From contig CAZBWM010000009.1 in NCBI GenBank assembly GCA_964495375.1, forward strand, positions 1-64,000: 64,000 nucleotides of DNA, read 5' to 3'. How positions within the stretch are numbered: position 1 is the stretch's first letter; every line of letters starts with the position of its first letter. The notes beneath the pieces are model-generated. The model had not been told where the DNA came from, did not search any database, and saw only the letters and a program-made list of their open reading frames with translations. This document shows, in pieces, positions 43,393-52,128 of this stretch. A program made the position numbers and the translations under genes. The DNA is from JAIESQ01 sp964495375 (GTDB taxonomy: Bacteria; Planctomycetota; Planctomycetia; Pirellulales; JAEUIK01).

Positions 43393-44757
43393 CTAGTCGC
43401 CGGGTGACTTGTCGATCGACTGCGAAGCGAGCGGGGTGAGGTGTTCCCCCGCTGCCGTCGGGTGCGAGTTGAAGTACTCGGCCAGCAACTGCCCGAGCAT
43501 GGCGCAACCCTGTTCGTTCAGGTGATAATCGTCGTAGAAGTATGCCTCAATACCGCTGAGGGCCGAGGCGGCGTCAACCACCTCGATCTGCTCGCGGCGG
43601 CAAACCTCCAGCAGCGCAAGGTTGTACAGGTCGATCGCCTCGCGCAGCTTGCCGGGGCGAAGCAGCTTCCAGGGCCGGGGGGCAGGCTCGGTTCGGGCGA
43701 GCCACATGCGCTTGCACGCTTCGCCGTCCAGAAAATCGTCCCACAAGGCCGGCTCGGTGACGCAGACCAAGCGAACCTGCCGACTGCGCGCCGCCTCGCA
43801 AAGTTTCGACAATCGATCGCGATACTCGGCAATCCGCTTGTCTGGCTGCCAACCGCCCGGGGGTGGCTCGATCGAGCGATCGCGCCGGTTTTGCATCAGC
43901 AGCCGCCCCTCGGCGTCGACAAGCAAGCCGTGCCCCAATCGCACATTCCAGATTTGTTTACAAAGGTTCAGAGTATCCAACTGCAGCAGACGCGGTGGCG
44001 CCGGCCAGCCACTGTCGATGCCGAGCAGACCTCGCACCAGATCACTCGCGCCGACGAGCACGACGAAACAATCAACCTCGGGCACAAGCGGCGATTGCTT
44101 GAGCCAGCGGAGGTGGTGCCCGCTGTCAAAGTCGCTGACGGCGAAGCTGCCGACCCAGCTTGCGCCCTCGGGTCGTTTCCAGCGTGCTTGAAGCTGAGCG
44201 GGCCACGTTTCCGAATCGTCGAGAAACAGGCACTCCGTGCTGCTGCCACCCAAGCAGACGATTCGATAGGCCGCCGAGCGCTCGGGGAGCTCGGTCCCCC
44301 GCATCCCCCAAGGGTTAATTGAGCTGCGGGCCATGCCCTGCACACCCGGCAGCACGATGTAATCGGGTTCGAATCGGTAGACCGCGCCGGGGGGCCGACC
44401 ATGAAAGGGCGCCCAACCGGGGGTCCAGCGCACGCCAACTTCGGCGATCCACAGGCCTATCAGTAAGGCGGCGCTGGCCAGCCAAAGTCGCGCAGCATGC
44501 CGGCCCAACCATCTGCGAACCGCACCGTAAAGCGAGGCGCCGAGTGAGAACGCCACGAGCCCAATGGCCGGCAGTACGAGCCAGGGCCAGGGGCCCTCGC
44601 CCTGGCCCGACCAACCCTGTAGTCGGGCCCAAGCCCAATCGGCCGCAACCAGCCAACCGAGCGCGCTGGCCCCCAGCCAGCCGGTGATCCAAGGTCGCCC
44701 CGCCGAGTGGGCTGGAAGCTTCGAGGCGAGCACATTCGCAGACGCCACGCTAGTCAC
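43393..44757 (-). CDS. Membrane-anchored SGNH/GDSL-type hydrolase
   Basis: This 454-residue protein has about three N-terminal membrane segments (residues 25-107) and an outer SGNH-type domain. Block I reads IVCLGGSSTECLFLDD, with Ser172 the likely nucleophile. The C-terminal catalytic pair is in YFYDDYHLNEQGC. It is a close paralogue of the 16923-18272 protein, sharing the run MRGTELP..YRI(V/L)C and DD.(E/Q)TWPAQL. Such enzymes add or remove acyl groups. The start is a GTG at 44757; other GTG codons nearby are possible. It is convergent with P3 and lies just downstream (18 bases) of the DUF1501 gene on the same strand. Confidence 0.86.
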   Translation of the reverse strand: MTSVASANVLASKLPAHSAGRPWITGWLGASALGWLVAADWAWARLQGWSGQGEGPWPWLVLPAIGLVAFSLGASLYGAVRRWLGRHAARLWLASAALLIGLWIAEVGVRWTPGWAPFHGRPPGAVYRFEPDYIVLPGVQGMARSSINPWGMRGTELPERSAAYRIVCLGGSSTECLFLDDSETWPAQLQARWKRPEGASWVGSFAVSDFDSGHHLRWLKQSPLVPEVDCFVVLVGASDLVRGLLGIDSGWPAPPRLLQLDTLNLCKQIWNVRLGHGLLVDAEGRLLMQNRRDRSIEPPPGGWQPDKRIAEYRDRLSKLCEAARSRQVRLVCVTEPALWDDFLDGEACKRMWLARTEPAPRPWKLLRPGKLREAIDLYNLALLEVCRREQIEVVDAASALSGIEAYFYDDYHLNEQGCAMLGQLLAEYFNSHPTAAGEHLTPLASQSIDKSPGD

Positions 44758-44775
44758 CGCGCCTCGTCGATTGTT

Positions 44776-46167
44776 TCAGGCCAACAAGTCGTGGACGACA
44801 CGTCCATAGACATCGGTCAAACGGTAATCCCGCCCGCCGTGTCGAAACGTGAGCTGAGTATGATCGATGCCCAACAAGTGCAGCAGCGTGGCGTGCAGGT
44901 CGTGCACGTGTACGGGGTTCTCGACGGCGCGATAGCCGTACTCGTCGGTCGCCCCGTAGCGGATGCCCCCGCGGACGCCCCCGCCGGCCAACCACATGGT
45001 GAATCCGTGTGGGTTGTGCTCGCGACCTGGCGCGCGACCTTCCTGGAACTCGGCGGTCGGCGTGCGGCCAAACTCCCCTCCCCAGAGCACGACAGTTTGA
45101 TCCAACAGACCGCGCGCCTTGAGGTCCTGCAGCAGACCGGCGATCGGTTTGTCGGTCGCCTGCGCATTGCGGCGGTGACCGTCTTCGAGGTTCGCATGCT
45201 GATCCCAACGATCGGCCTTAAGCACGGGCGTGAGCAGCGTGACGAAGCGAACCCCTTTTTCGACGAGCTTGCGGGCCAGCAGGCACTCGACGCCAAAGGC
45301 CCGCGTCTGAGGCTGGTCGATGCCGTAGCGCTGGAGCGTCGTGGCAGTTTCATCTTGATAGTCGAGCAATTCTGGCAGGGCAGTCTGCAGGCGGGCCGCG
45401 AGCTCGTAGTTTTGTGCAACTCCCTCGAGTTCGGCGAGCGCTCCGCGGGCGTCGGCGCCGAGGCGATTAAACTGATCGAGCGCCGTCAACTTGGCCGCTT
45501 GTAATTCGACGGTCGGCTCCCAGCGGCTGATCGAACCGAAAGGCTTGGGATCGCTAGGCGCGAAGACCGAACATTGATGGCGGGAAGGCAGAAAACCATT
45601 GCTGAAAACCGACGTACCTCCTTGCGGCAGCTTGCCGCCATGGAGAACGAGATAGTCTGGGAGATCTTCGCAACCGCTTCCCAAACCATAGCTGATCCAG
45701 GAGCCCATGCTGGGGCGACCCGCCAGCGAGGAGCCGGAATTCAGCAGTAAATTCGCCGTGCCGTGCTCCATATTGTCAGCCACCATCGAGCGGATGATCG
45801 CCAAGTCGTCGACGCACTCAGCCACCTGGGGAAACAGTTCGCTGACGTCGGCCCCCGACTGACCATGCCGGGCGAAGCGAAAGGGGGACTTCAGCACCGT
45901 GTTGCTGGCCAGCCGATTGACGATCGGGATGCCGATCGGTTGGCCGTGCTCGCGCGCCAGGCGCGGCTTCGGATCGAAGGTGTCGAGCTGGGACGGACCC
46001 CCATCCATGTACAAGAAAATGACGCTTTTGGCCCGCGGCGGCGGTTGTCCAGCCGTCGCGCTCCGCGACGAGCGCGCGAGCATCCCCCACAGAGCCAGCG
46101 CACCGAAGCCCTGTGCGCCGCGCAATAGCAGGTCGCGACGATCGAGGTAAACGAGTGGATCCAACAT
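44776..46167 (-). CDS. DUF1501 protein
   Basis: This 463-residue DUF1501 protein has a twin-arginine-like signal (YLDRRDLLLRGAQGFGALAL). Family blocks are VIFLYMDGGPSQLDTFDPKP, VVLWGGEFGRTPTAEF and EHNPHGFTMWLAGGG. It is close to the DUF1501 protein at 20469-21860, and both are coded just after a PSCyt1-type DUF1549-DUF1553 gene. ATG at 46165-46167 is chosen because it precedes the signal directly; the frame is open to 46251. The gap to the upstream PSCyt1 gene is 225 bases, larger than in the other pair. Function unknown. Confidence 0.92.
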   Translation of the reverse strand: MLDPLVYLDRRDLLLRGAQGFGALALWGMLARSSRSATAGQPPPRAKSVIFLYMDGGPSQLDTFDPKPRLAREHGQPIGIPIVNRLASNTVLKSPFRFARHGQSGADVSELFPQVAECVDDLAIIRSMVADNMEHGTANLLLNSGSSLAGRPSMGSWISYGLGSGCEDLPDYLVLHGGKLPQGGTSVFSNGFLPSRHQCSVFAPSDPKPFGSISRWEPTVELQAAKLTALDQFNRLGADARGALAELEGVAQNYELAARLQTALPELLDYQDETATTLQRYGIDQPQTRAFGVECLLARKLVEKGVRFVTLLTPVLKADRWDQHANLEDGHRRNAQATDKPIAGLLQDLKARGLLDQTVVLWGGEFGRTPTAEFQEGRAPGREHNPHGFTMWLAGGGVRGGIRYGATDEYGYRAVENPVHVHDLHATLLHLLGIDHTQLTFRHGGRDYRLTDVYGRVVHDLLA

Positions 46168-46392
46168 GTAAGCCTGGGAGTGAGGAGCGACCAACGAAAG
46201 CCCGAGACGACGGCCACTCGGCGGAACTCCGGCGTCATTCCCCCCTACCATGCACGCTAGCCGGTCGGCGGACAGGGGGCAACTGGATTCTGCTGCGCAC
46301 GGGTCAGGGGACTCAATGGCCGCCTCGTGGGCAGGCCAACCAACGACGAGTCAACCGTCAACCGCTCCCACTCGAGGGCAGGCACCCGCTGG

Positions 46393-49300
46393 CTAACGGA
46401 CGTACAGGAACTCCCCTAAATTTACCGTCAGGTGGCAAAAATCGATCCAGGCGTTCTCCGTCGCCTGCGCTTCGCGTTCGCCGGCGGCACGATGTCTGGC
46501 GGCCTGTTCGTGCAGAAACGTGGCAGCGGCCATTTGTTCGGCCGCGCTGGGGGGGCGCCCCACCCCTGCAAGGAATACTCGCGCCACACGGGCGTCGTCG
46601 GGGAGCTCGACTGCTGCGATTCGCTTACCCCATTCGCGCGATTGAGCGACCACGAACGGATCGTTCAGCAGGTTGAGGGCTTGCAGTGGCACGTTGGCAG
46701 TACTGCGACGGCCGACGCAGCCGTCCGGCTTCGGAAAGTCGAACAAAGTCAGAAAACGCGGGATCGCCCCGCGACGCACTTCCAGATAAATCGTGCGACG
46801 CTGGGGGCCTGACAACTCGTCGCCAACAGAGTCGCCATCGCCGGGTCGCGCGGTCCGCGGGGCGGTCGGTACGCTTGGGCCAGACAGCGATTCGTCAAGA
46901 TTGCCGGCCAGCACCAGCAACGTATCGCGGACACATTCGGCCTCGAGCCGTTGGGCAGACATGCGGTGCCAGAGCCGGTTGTCGGGGTCGAGCTCACGAG
47001 CGTCCGTGCGGGCCGTACTCGCTTGTTGGTACGTACTGGTCGCTAGTAGCAGTCGATGCAGCGACTTGATCGACCAGCCCGACGCGATGAAGCGACGGGT
47101 CAAATAGTCGAGCAACTCGGGATGCGTGGGAGTTTCACCTTGCGCGCCGAAATCGTCGGGCGTGGCCACCAAACCACGGCCGAAGTGGTGTTGCCAAACT
47201 CGATTAACGATCACACGTGGCGTCAGTGGGTTGTCCGCGGCGCTGAGCCAAGCGGCCAGTTCGCGGCGCCCGCTCCCCGACTCGATCGGCGGTTGATGGC
47301 CACAAAGCACCTCGACAAAACCGCGTGGCGCTTCAGACCCAAGGCTGTAAGGGCTGCCGCGCTTTTGTACCTGCAAATTGCCTGCGGTCGCTTCGGCCGT
47401 GACGAGCCCGAGGGCCGACGGAGGACAGGCTTGCTCAAGCTCGGCTAATTCGCTCCGCAAGCGGTCGAACTCGGCGCGATCCGCCGGCGATAGATAAGAT
47501 TCGAGGGGCGCGTCGGCCAGGGGCGAGTCACCCGCCAAAGCCCAGGCGAGCAACTCGCGACAGGCGTCGTCGTCGCGCCAACCCGACGTCTGCTGCCAGG
47601 TGTCAAGTGCGTCGAGCACGGCCTGCTGGTAGCCTTGGGCCAGCGTTTCGGCTGTGGTGGCGCGAGGATCGCTGAGCAGATCGAGTGCGAGTTGGTTGCT
47701 ACCGAGATCGGCCTGATCGTTGAATTCGACCTCAGTCGCGGGGGCTTCGTCCAGCAGCACGAAATGGTCGGCCAGCAAGTGCCCCCCCGGGGCGGTCGAT
47801 TCATCGACAAGCTCGATGCAGACGTCGCGTCCGGCGAACGGCGGCGCTAGCGGCAGTACCCGAAACTCGAACGCGTCGCTCCCCGTGCCGGCTGCGCGAA
47901 AACTCTGCGACTGCGGTAAGACCTGGCTGTGGGCGATGATGTTGACGTAGGTCTTCTCTGGGTCTGCCCCTCCGGCAACGAAGAACCCCAGGCTGAGTTT
48001 TGCAGCGTCGACGCGAAAGCGCGGGCTGAGCAGTCGACCCGTAAGCGTATCGCTGGCCTGCGCGCTGCTGGCAAAGGCACGGCCACGATAACCGCGCGGC
48101 GCAAGTGCCATGCCCTGCTGCGGCGCATCGCCGAAGGCGGGGCCCGCCGCTTGCCAGCCCGCATAATCCGCGCCCTCGAAGTCGGCCAACAATCGCCAGC
48201 GCGTGGCGCGACGGGCCGCCAATCGATTGACATCGAACAGTTGCTGGGCCACACCACGACGGCGGTAATCGAACACGGCGGGGCTCGAGCGGGCCAACTT
48301 CACCCAGCCGCGAAACAGGCGGTCGTGCCGCTCGATGGCCCCGGTGAGTTGGGCAATCCAACGCTCAAGTCGCTGGGGATCGAGGTCGCCGATGGCGGCC
48401 TGGGTGGCGATGGCTGACTTCGCCGACGGCGCATCGGTCGCCATCGTGGCACGCGCCGCCAAAAGGTAATCAGCAATTCGCTGCGCCTCGTCGCGGCGCT
48501 GGGCAACAAAGCCTTGCTCCCGGCGAGCCTGTTCGAGCAGTTCGTCGATCCGCTGGCGGCAGTCGCGCATGCGCTGGCGCGCGGCGGCAATTTCGGCTTG
48601 CCGTGCGGGGGAGTCGATTGGGCGTTGCTCGTCGATCGAATTCTTGAGCACGCCAGCCAGCGAGTAATAGTCGACCGTGCTGATGGGATCGAACTTGTGA
48701 TCGTGGCACCGGGCGCAGGCCAATGACATGCCGAGAAAGCACTTGCCGAGTACGTCAAGCTGGTTTTCCCATTCCTCGGCTTGTGCGACGGGCCAATCGA
48801 CCACGAAGTCGAGAATCTCCTGGAACCAGAAAAAACCGGTGCCCAGTGGCGACGCGAGCTGCGTGCCGTCGGCGTTCAGTCGTGGCGGGCTGATGAGGTC
48901 TCCCGCCAGATGTTCGCGGACGAACTGGTCGTAGGGGACATCTTGATTGAACGCCTCGATCACGTAGTCGCGATATCGGTAGGCGTTCGGCTTGGCGCTA
49001 TCTTCTTCGTAGCCGTTGGTTTCGGCGAAGCGCACCAGGTCGAGCCAGTGCCGACCCCAACGCTCGCCGTAGTGGGGACTGGCCAGCAGCCGATCGACAA
49101 CGCGCGCCACGGCGTCGGGCGCTTCGTCGGCGAGAAAGGCTTCGATCTCGTCGACACTCGGTGGCAACCCGATCAAATCGAAGTAGAGCCGCCGGAGCAG
49201 CGCGTGCTTATCCGCCGGCGGCGAGGGGGTTAACCCCGCCTGCTCGAGCCGCGCCAAAATGAAGCGGTCGATCTCAGACTGGCACCAAGGGGCATTCTGC

Positions 49301-49869
49301 ACGGCAGGCGGAGTTGGATCGGCGAGCGGTAGCAGCGACCAATGGTCTTTGCCGGCTTTGTGCTGACCGGCGGCGATGAGCTCGCTCTCGGCGGGCCAGA
49401 CGGCCCCTTGTTCGATCCAGGTGCTCAGATCGGCGATTTGGGCTTCGGTGAGCCGGCCGTCGGGGGGCATTTTCAAGTCGTCACCGGCCGTATGACGAAC
49501 CGCCGACAGCAGAAGGCTTTCGTCGGGCTGGCCGGGCACAATGGCCGGCCCACGATCGCCGCCAGCGAGCAACAATTCGCGACTGCGCAGCTCGAGCCCA
49601 CTCTTGCTGTCCGCTCCTTGCAGGTGGCAGCGACCGCACGATTGGATGAGCAGCGGGCGAATGCGCTTCTCGAAGTGTTCGCGCTGGAGGGCCGTGGTCG
49701 GAGGTGTCGAATCGGTCGCGGGCGGCCCTTGCCCTACCCCCGCTGCCGGCATCAGCACCAAGCTGCCGAGCAAGCATGCCGCGACGGTCCCGCGGAAGCA
49801 GGGGAAACTAATCGCGTGCTGGCCGCCCAGGGGCCAAAGAGCTGCTCGTTCAAGGAAACCGCTTTGCAT
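46393..49869 (-). CDS. PSCyt1-DUF1549-DUF1553 cytochrome-like protein
   Basis: This 1158-residue protein has an export signal (ACLLGSLVLMPAAGVGQG), a PSCyt1 haem domain (SCGRCH, residues about 77-82, with LKMPPDGRLTEAQ as distal Met region) and DUF1549 (WCQSEIDRFILARLEQAGL, RHWLDLVRFAETNGYE and CARCHDHKFDPI, a second haem-type site). A long middle region follows, then DUF1553 (NPLTPRVIVNRVWQHHFGRG). It is a full-length paralogue of 21915-25247. It likely acts in the periplasm as a haem protein with an unknown partner or substrate. The start at 49867-49869 is chosen since it precedes the signal; the frame is open to 49956. It is divergent from a GT-C-like gene. Confidence 0.9.
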   Translation of the reverse strand: MQSGFLERAALWPLGGQHAISFPCFRGTVAACLLGSLVLMPAAGVGQGPPATDSTPPTTALQREHFEKRIRPLLIQSCGRCHLQGADSKSGLELRSRELLLAGGDRGPAIVPGQPDESLLLSAVRHTAGDDLKMPPDGRLTEAQIADLSTWIEQGAVWPAESELIAAGQHKAGKDHWSLLPLADPTPPAVQNAPWCQSEIDRFILARLEQAGLTPSPPADKHALLRRLYFDLIGLPPSVDEIEAFLADEAPDAVARVVDRLLASPHYGERWGRHWLDLVRFAETNGYEEDSAKPNAYRYRDYVIEAFNQDVPYDQFVREHLAGDLISPPRLNADGTQLASPLGTGFFWFQEILDFVVDWPVAQAEEWENQLDVLGKCFLGMSLACARCHDHKFDPISTVDYYSLAGVLKNSIDEQRPIDSPARQAEIAAARQRMRDCRQRIDELLEQARREQGFVAQRRDEAQRIADYLLAARATMATDAPSAKSAIATQAAIGDLDPQRLERWIAQLTGAIERHDRLFRGWVKLARSSPAVFDYRRRGVAQQLFDVNRLAARRATRWRLLADFEGADYAGWQAAGPAFGDAPQQGMALAPRGYRGRAFASSAQASDTLTGRLLSPRFRVDAAKLSLGFFVAGGADPEKTYVNIIAHSQVLPQSQSFRAAGTGSDAFEFRVLPLAPPFAGRDVCIELVDESTAPGGHLLADHFVLLDEAPATEVEFNDQADLGSNQLALDLLSDPRATTAETLAQGYQQAVLDALDTWQQTSGWRDDDACRELLAWALAGDSPLADAPLESYLSPADRAEFDRLRSELAELEQACPPSALGLVTAEATAGNLQVQKRGSPYSLGSEAPRGFVEVLCGHQPPIESGSGRRELAAWLSAADNPLTPRVIVNRVWQHHFGRGLVATPDDFGAQGETPTHPELLDYLTRRFIASGWSIKSLHRLLLATSTYQQASTARTDARELDPDNRLWHRMSAQRLEAECVRDTLLVLAGNLDESLSGPSVPTAPRTARPGDGDSVGDELSGPQRRTIYLEVRRGAIPRFLTLFDFPKPDGCVGRRSTANVPLQALNLLNDPFVVAQSREWGKRIAAVELPDDARVARVFLAGVGRPPSAAEQMAAATFLHEQAARHRAAGEREAQATENAWIDFCHLTVNLGEFLYVR

Positions 49870-50061
49870 CCGAACTTCGCCTGACGCGGCCGGTGGACCG
49901 CTGGCTAACTGGAATCGACGGGATTGAAACCGCCCGGCACGGAAAGGAAGATGCATATTCGGCTTCGTTGCCGCGGCCCGCCTCCTGATTCGAGTTTACG
50001 CCATGCCTGCAAGGGGTTCAATTCGCCAGACGTCGAGACGGCCGACCTGTCGTGCGCGCGT

Positions 50062-52128
50062 ATGAAGCCACAGCCCGGGGAACCCAATTGGCGTGCGACC
50101 GTGGCCGCCCAGGCCTCGCTGGCCGAGTTGCTGGCACTGGCCGCCTGTGCCGTGGGCTGGACGATGTGGATGTGGCTGACGGCCGGGCAAGTCGGCTGGC
50201 GGCTCTGGGCTGCCAATGCGACGCTCGTGGCGATCTTTAGCATTTGGGGCCGAGTGCTGCTGGTGGCGCTGGGAATCGACCGCCTGGTTCCGCGAAGTTT
50301 CTTGCTACCGCTGTTGACCGGGGGCTTGGCGGTGACTTTTGGCGTGGCGGCCGCGCGATTGCTCACCCCGATTGGCCTGCTGGCCTGGTATGCCGCCAGT
50401 TGGGGAGTTGGAGGGCTGCTCTACCTGCTGCTCGCCCGGCGGATCGGCACCTGGCAACCGCTGCCGCGTGGACGTTGGCGTGAGCTGGGCGCAACGTTGT
50501 TGGCCTTGGCCGCCGTGACACTTTGGATTCGGCACCTCTCGCCGTTGGTGATCGTGACGGGGGACGAAAGCGACTATCGCCCGTTCATCGAGTTCTTCTT
50601 TCACACGACGCATGCGACGCCGCTGTTGATCGACGGCACGCCCGTGTCGCAGGGCCAGTTTCAGTTCGCAGGGCTACCGCTGTCGTATTACCACTACGGC
50701 AGCTACGCCGTGCCCGCTTTGGTGGCATGGATCGCAGGCTGCCCGGTTTACGACGCGATGGTAGGGAGCTGGTATCCGATCGGCTATTTCTTGCTGGCGG
50801 CGGCGGCCTGGTCGCTCGGCAGCGTGTTGTTCGGCCCGCGCGCCGCGCTCTGGTGCCTGGTTGCCGTGTTGCTGGTGCCCGATCCGTCGTACTGGTGCGC
50901 GGAACTTGGATGCTTTTTTTCGCTCAACGCCTTTGCCGAAACGGCGCCGGCGATGTGCTACGCATCGACCTGCGCGGCGCTCGCGGTGATCTTGATGACG
51001 CTGGCCGCGCGTGCGCGGCGGATTGACCTCGTCGCTGCCGCGGTGGTAGTCGCCGGCGCGACCGTGTTTTTTAAGGCCAATGTGGTCGTGGCGGCGTTAC
51101 CGCTCGTTGGCCTGTGTTTTCTGGTGAATTGGCATCGCTTTGAGAATCGCGCTCGCTGGCCGGCTTTGATCACCTTGATCGTGCTCGGTTTATTGGGCAT
51201 GGCAGCGGGCACGCGGCTGCGGTCGGCGCCGACGATCGGGCTCGATCCCGACTTGGGGCAGAGATACGCCAGTTACGTTCTCGACGAGGTGATTCCACCG
51301 GAATCCGCGCTAGACAATCTTCGCCCGTGGGCACTGTCGCCCCAGCCGTGGATCGCCGTGCCGGCGAGACTAGCGCTCGTCACTTTGGTGACCTTTCAAT
51401 TGACGGTGATTCCGCTGCTGGCGGCGCTGGTCGCCTGCCAATGGTGTTGGCCGAGTGCCCGCTCGCTGCGGGGGTTGCTGATCGCGGCACTGGCGATCTA
51501 TTTGGGGAGTGCCGTGTTTTTGCCACCGAACGCCAACGGCGATCCGTTCGAGCTGCAGCATCGGGCGTTTCTCTGGATCTACTTCCTGGCTGCCGTGTGG
51601 GTGGCGGGCGTGGCCGCTCGGCTATACCGAGGAGTTGGCCGCCGTGCGCTCCCCGGTTTCGTCGTGGCGAGCATTTTGTTGTGCGTGCCGTTGGTGTTGG
51701 GGCGCGAGCTCCGCGTGGCGCCCGAGAAGCCTGTGCCAACCGGTTTGGTACAAGCCGCGCACTTTATCCTGACGCACGGTCCCTCGACTGACATTGTGCA
51801 AGATGCGGCGAACGATCCGAACCTGATTGTGGCCGCGCTCAGTCAGCGTCGCTCGTACATTTGCATTTCGCTCGAAGATACCTTCCCCGGCAGCGGCGCG
51901 TTGCGCGCGACTCACACTCGCCGCGCCGCGGAATGCCAGGCGCTGTTGCAAGCCACGACTCGGAACGAGCTCGCCAGTTTCGCGCGGCGCACCGGAGTAC
52001 GCTGGTTTGTGTTGCACCCCGATAGTCAGGTCGCCTGGCCGAGCGATTTCGTCGGCGCGCCGGCTTTCCAGGATCGCGGTTTTCGAGTTTATGATCTGAC
52101 GACGGTCGCTGGCGGAGGCGCACGATGA
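50062..52128 (+). CDS. GT-C-like multi-pass membrane protein
   Basis: This 688-residue protein has about thirteen membrane segments and an outer C-terminal region. The first large loop has VTGDESDYRPFIEFFFH and LPLSYYHYGSYAVPAL, with acidic residues placed as in GT-C enzymes. It lacks the P1-P4 signature. The C-terminal part (SRRSYICISLEDT-like region, then a final FRVYDLTT) looks like a small outer domain. The ATG at 50062 is chosen as it precedes the first membrane segment; the frame is open to 49924. Its stop overlaps the P4 start by 4 bases (ATGA), so the two are translationally coupled. The substrate is unknown. Confidence 0.84.
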   Translation: MKPQPGEPNWRATVAAQASLAELLALAACAVGWTMWMWLTAGQVGWRLWAANATLVAIFSIWGRVLLVALGIDRLVPRSFLLPLLTGGLAVTFGVAAARLLTPIGLLAWYAASWGVGGLLYLLLARRIGTWQPLPRGRWRELGATLLALAAVTLWIRHLSPLVIVTGDESDYRPFIEFFFHTTHATPLLIDGTPVSQGQFQFAGLPLSYYHYGSYAVPALVAWIAGCPVYDAMVGSWYPIGYFLLAAAAWSLGSVLFGPRAALWCLVAVLLVPDPSYWCAELGCFFSLNAFAETAPAMCYASTCAALAVILMTLAARARRIDLVAAAVVVAGATVFFKANVVVAALPLVGLCFLVNWHRFENRARWPALITLIVLGLLGMAAGTRLRSAPTIGLDPDLGQRYASYVLDEVIPPESALDNLRPWALSPQPWIAVPARLALVTLVTFQLTVIPLLAALVACQWCWPSARSLRGLLIAALAIYLGSAVFLPPNANGDPFELQHRAFLWIYFLAAVWVAGVAARLYRGVGRRALPGFVVASILLCVPLVLGRELRVAPEKPVPTGLVQAAHFILTHGPSTDIVQDAANDPNLIVAALSQRRSYICISLEDTFPGSGALRATHTRRAAECQALLQATTRNELASFARRTGVRWFVLHPDSQVAWPSDFVGAPAFQDRGFRVYDLTTVAGGGAR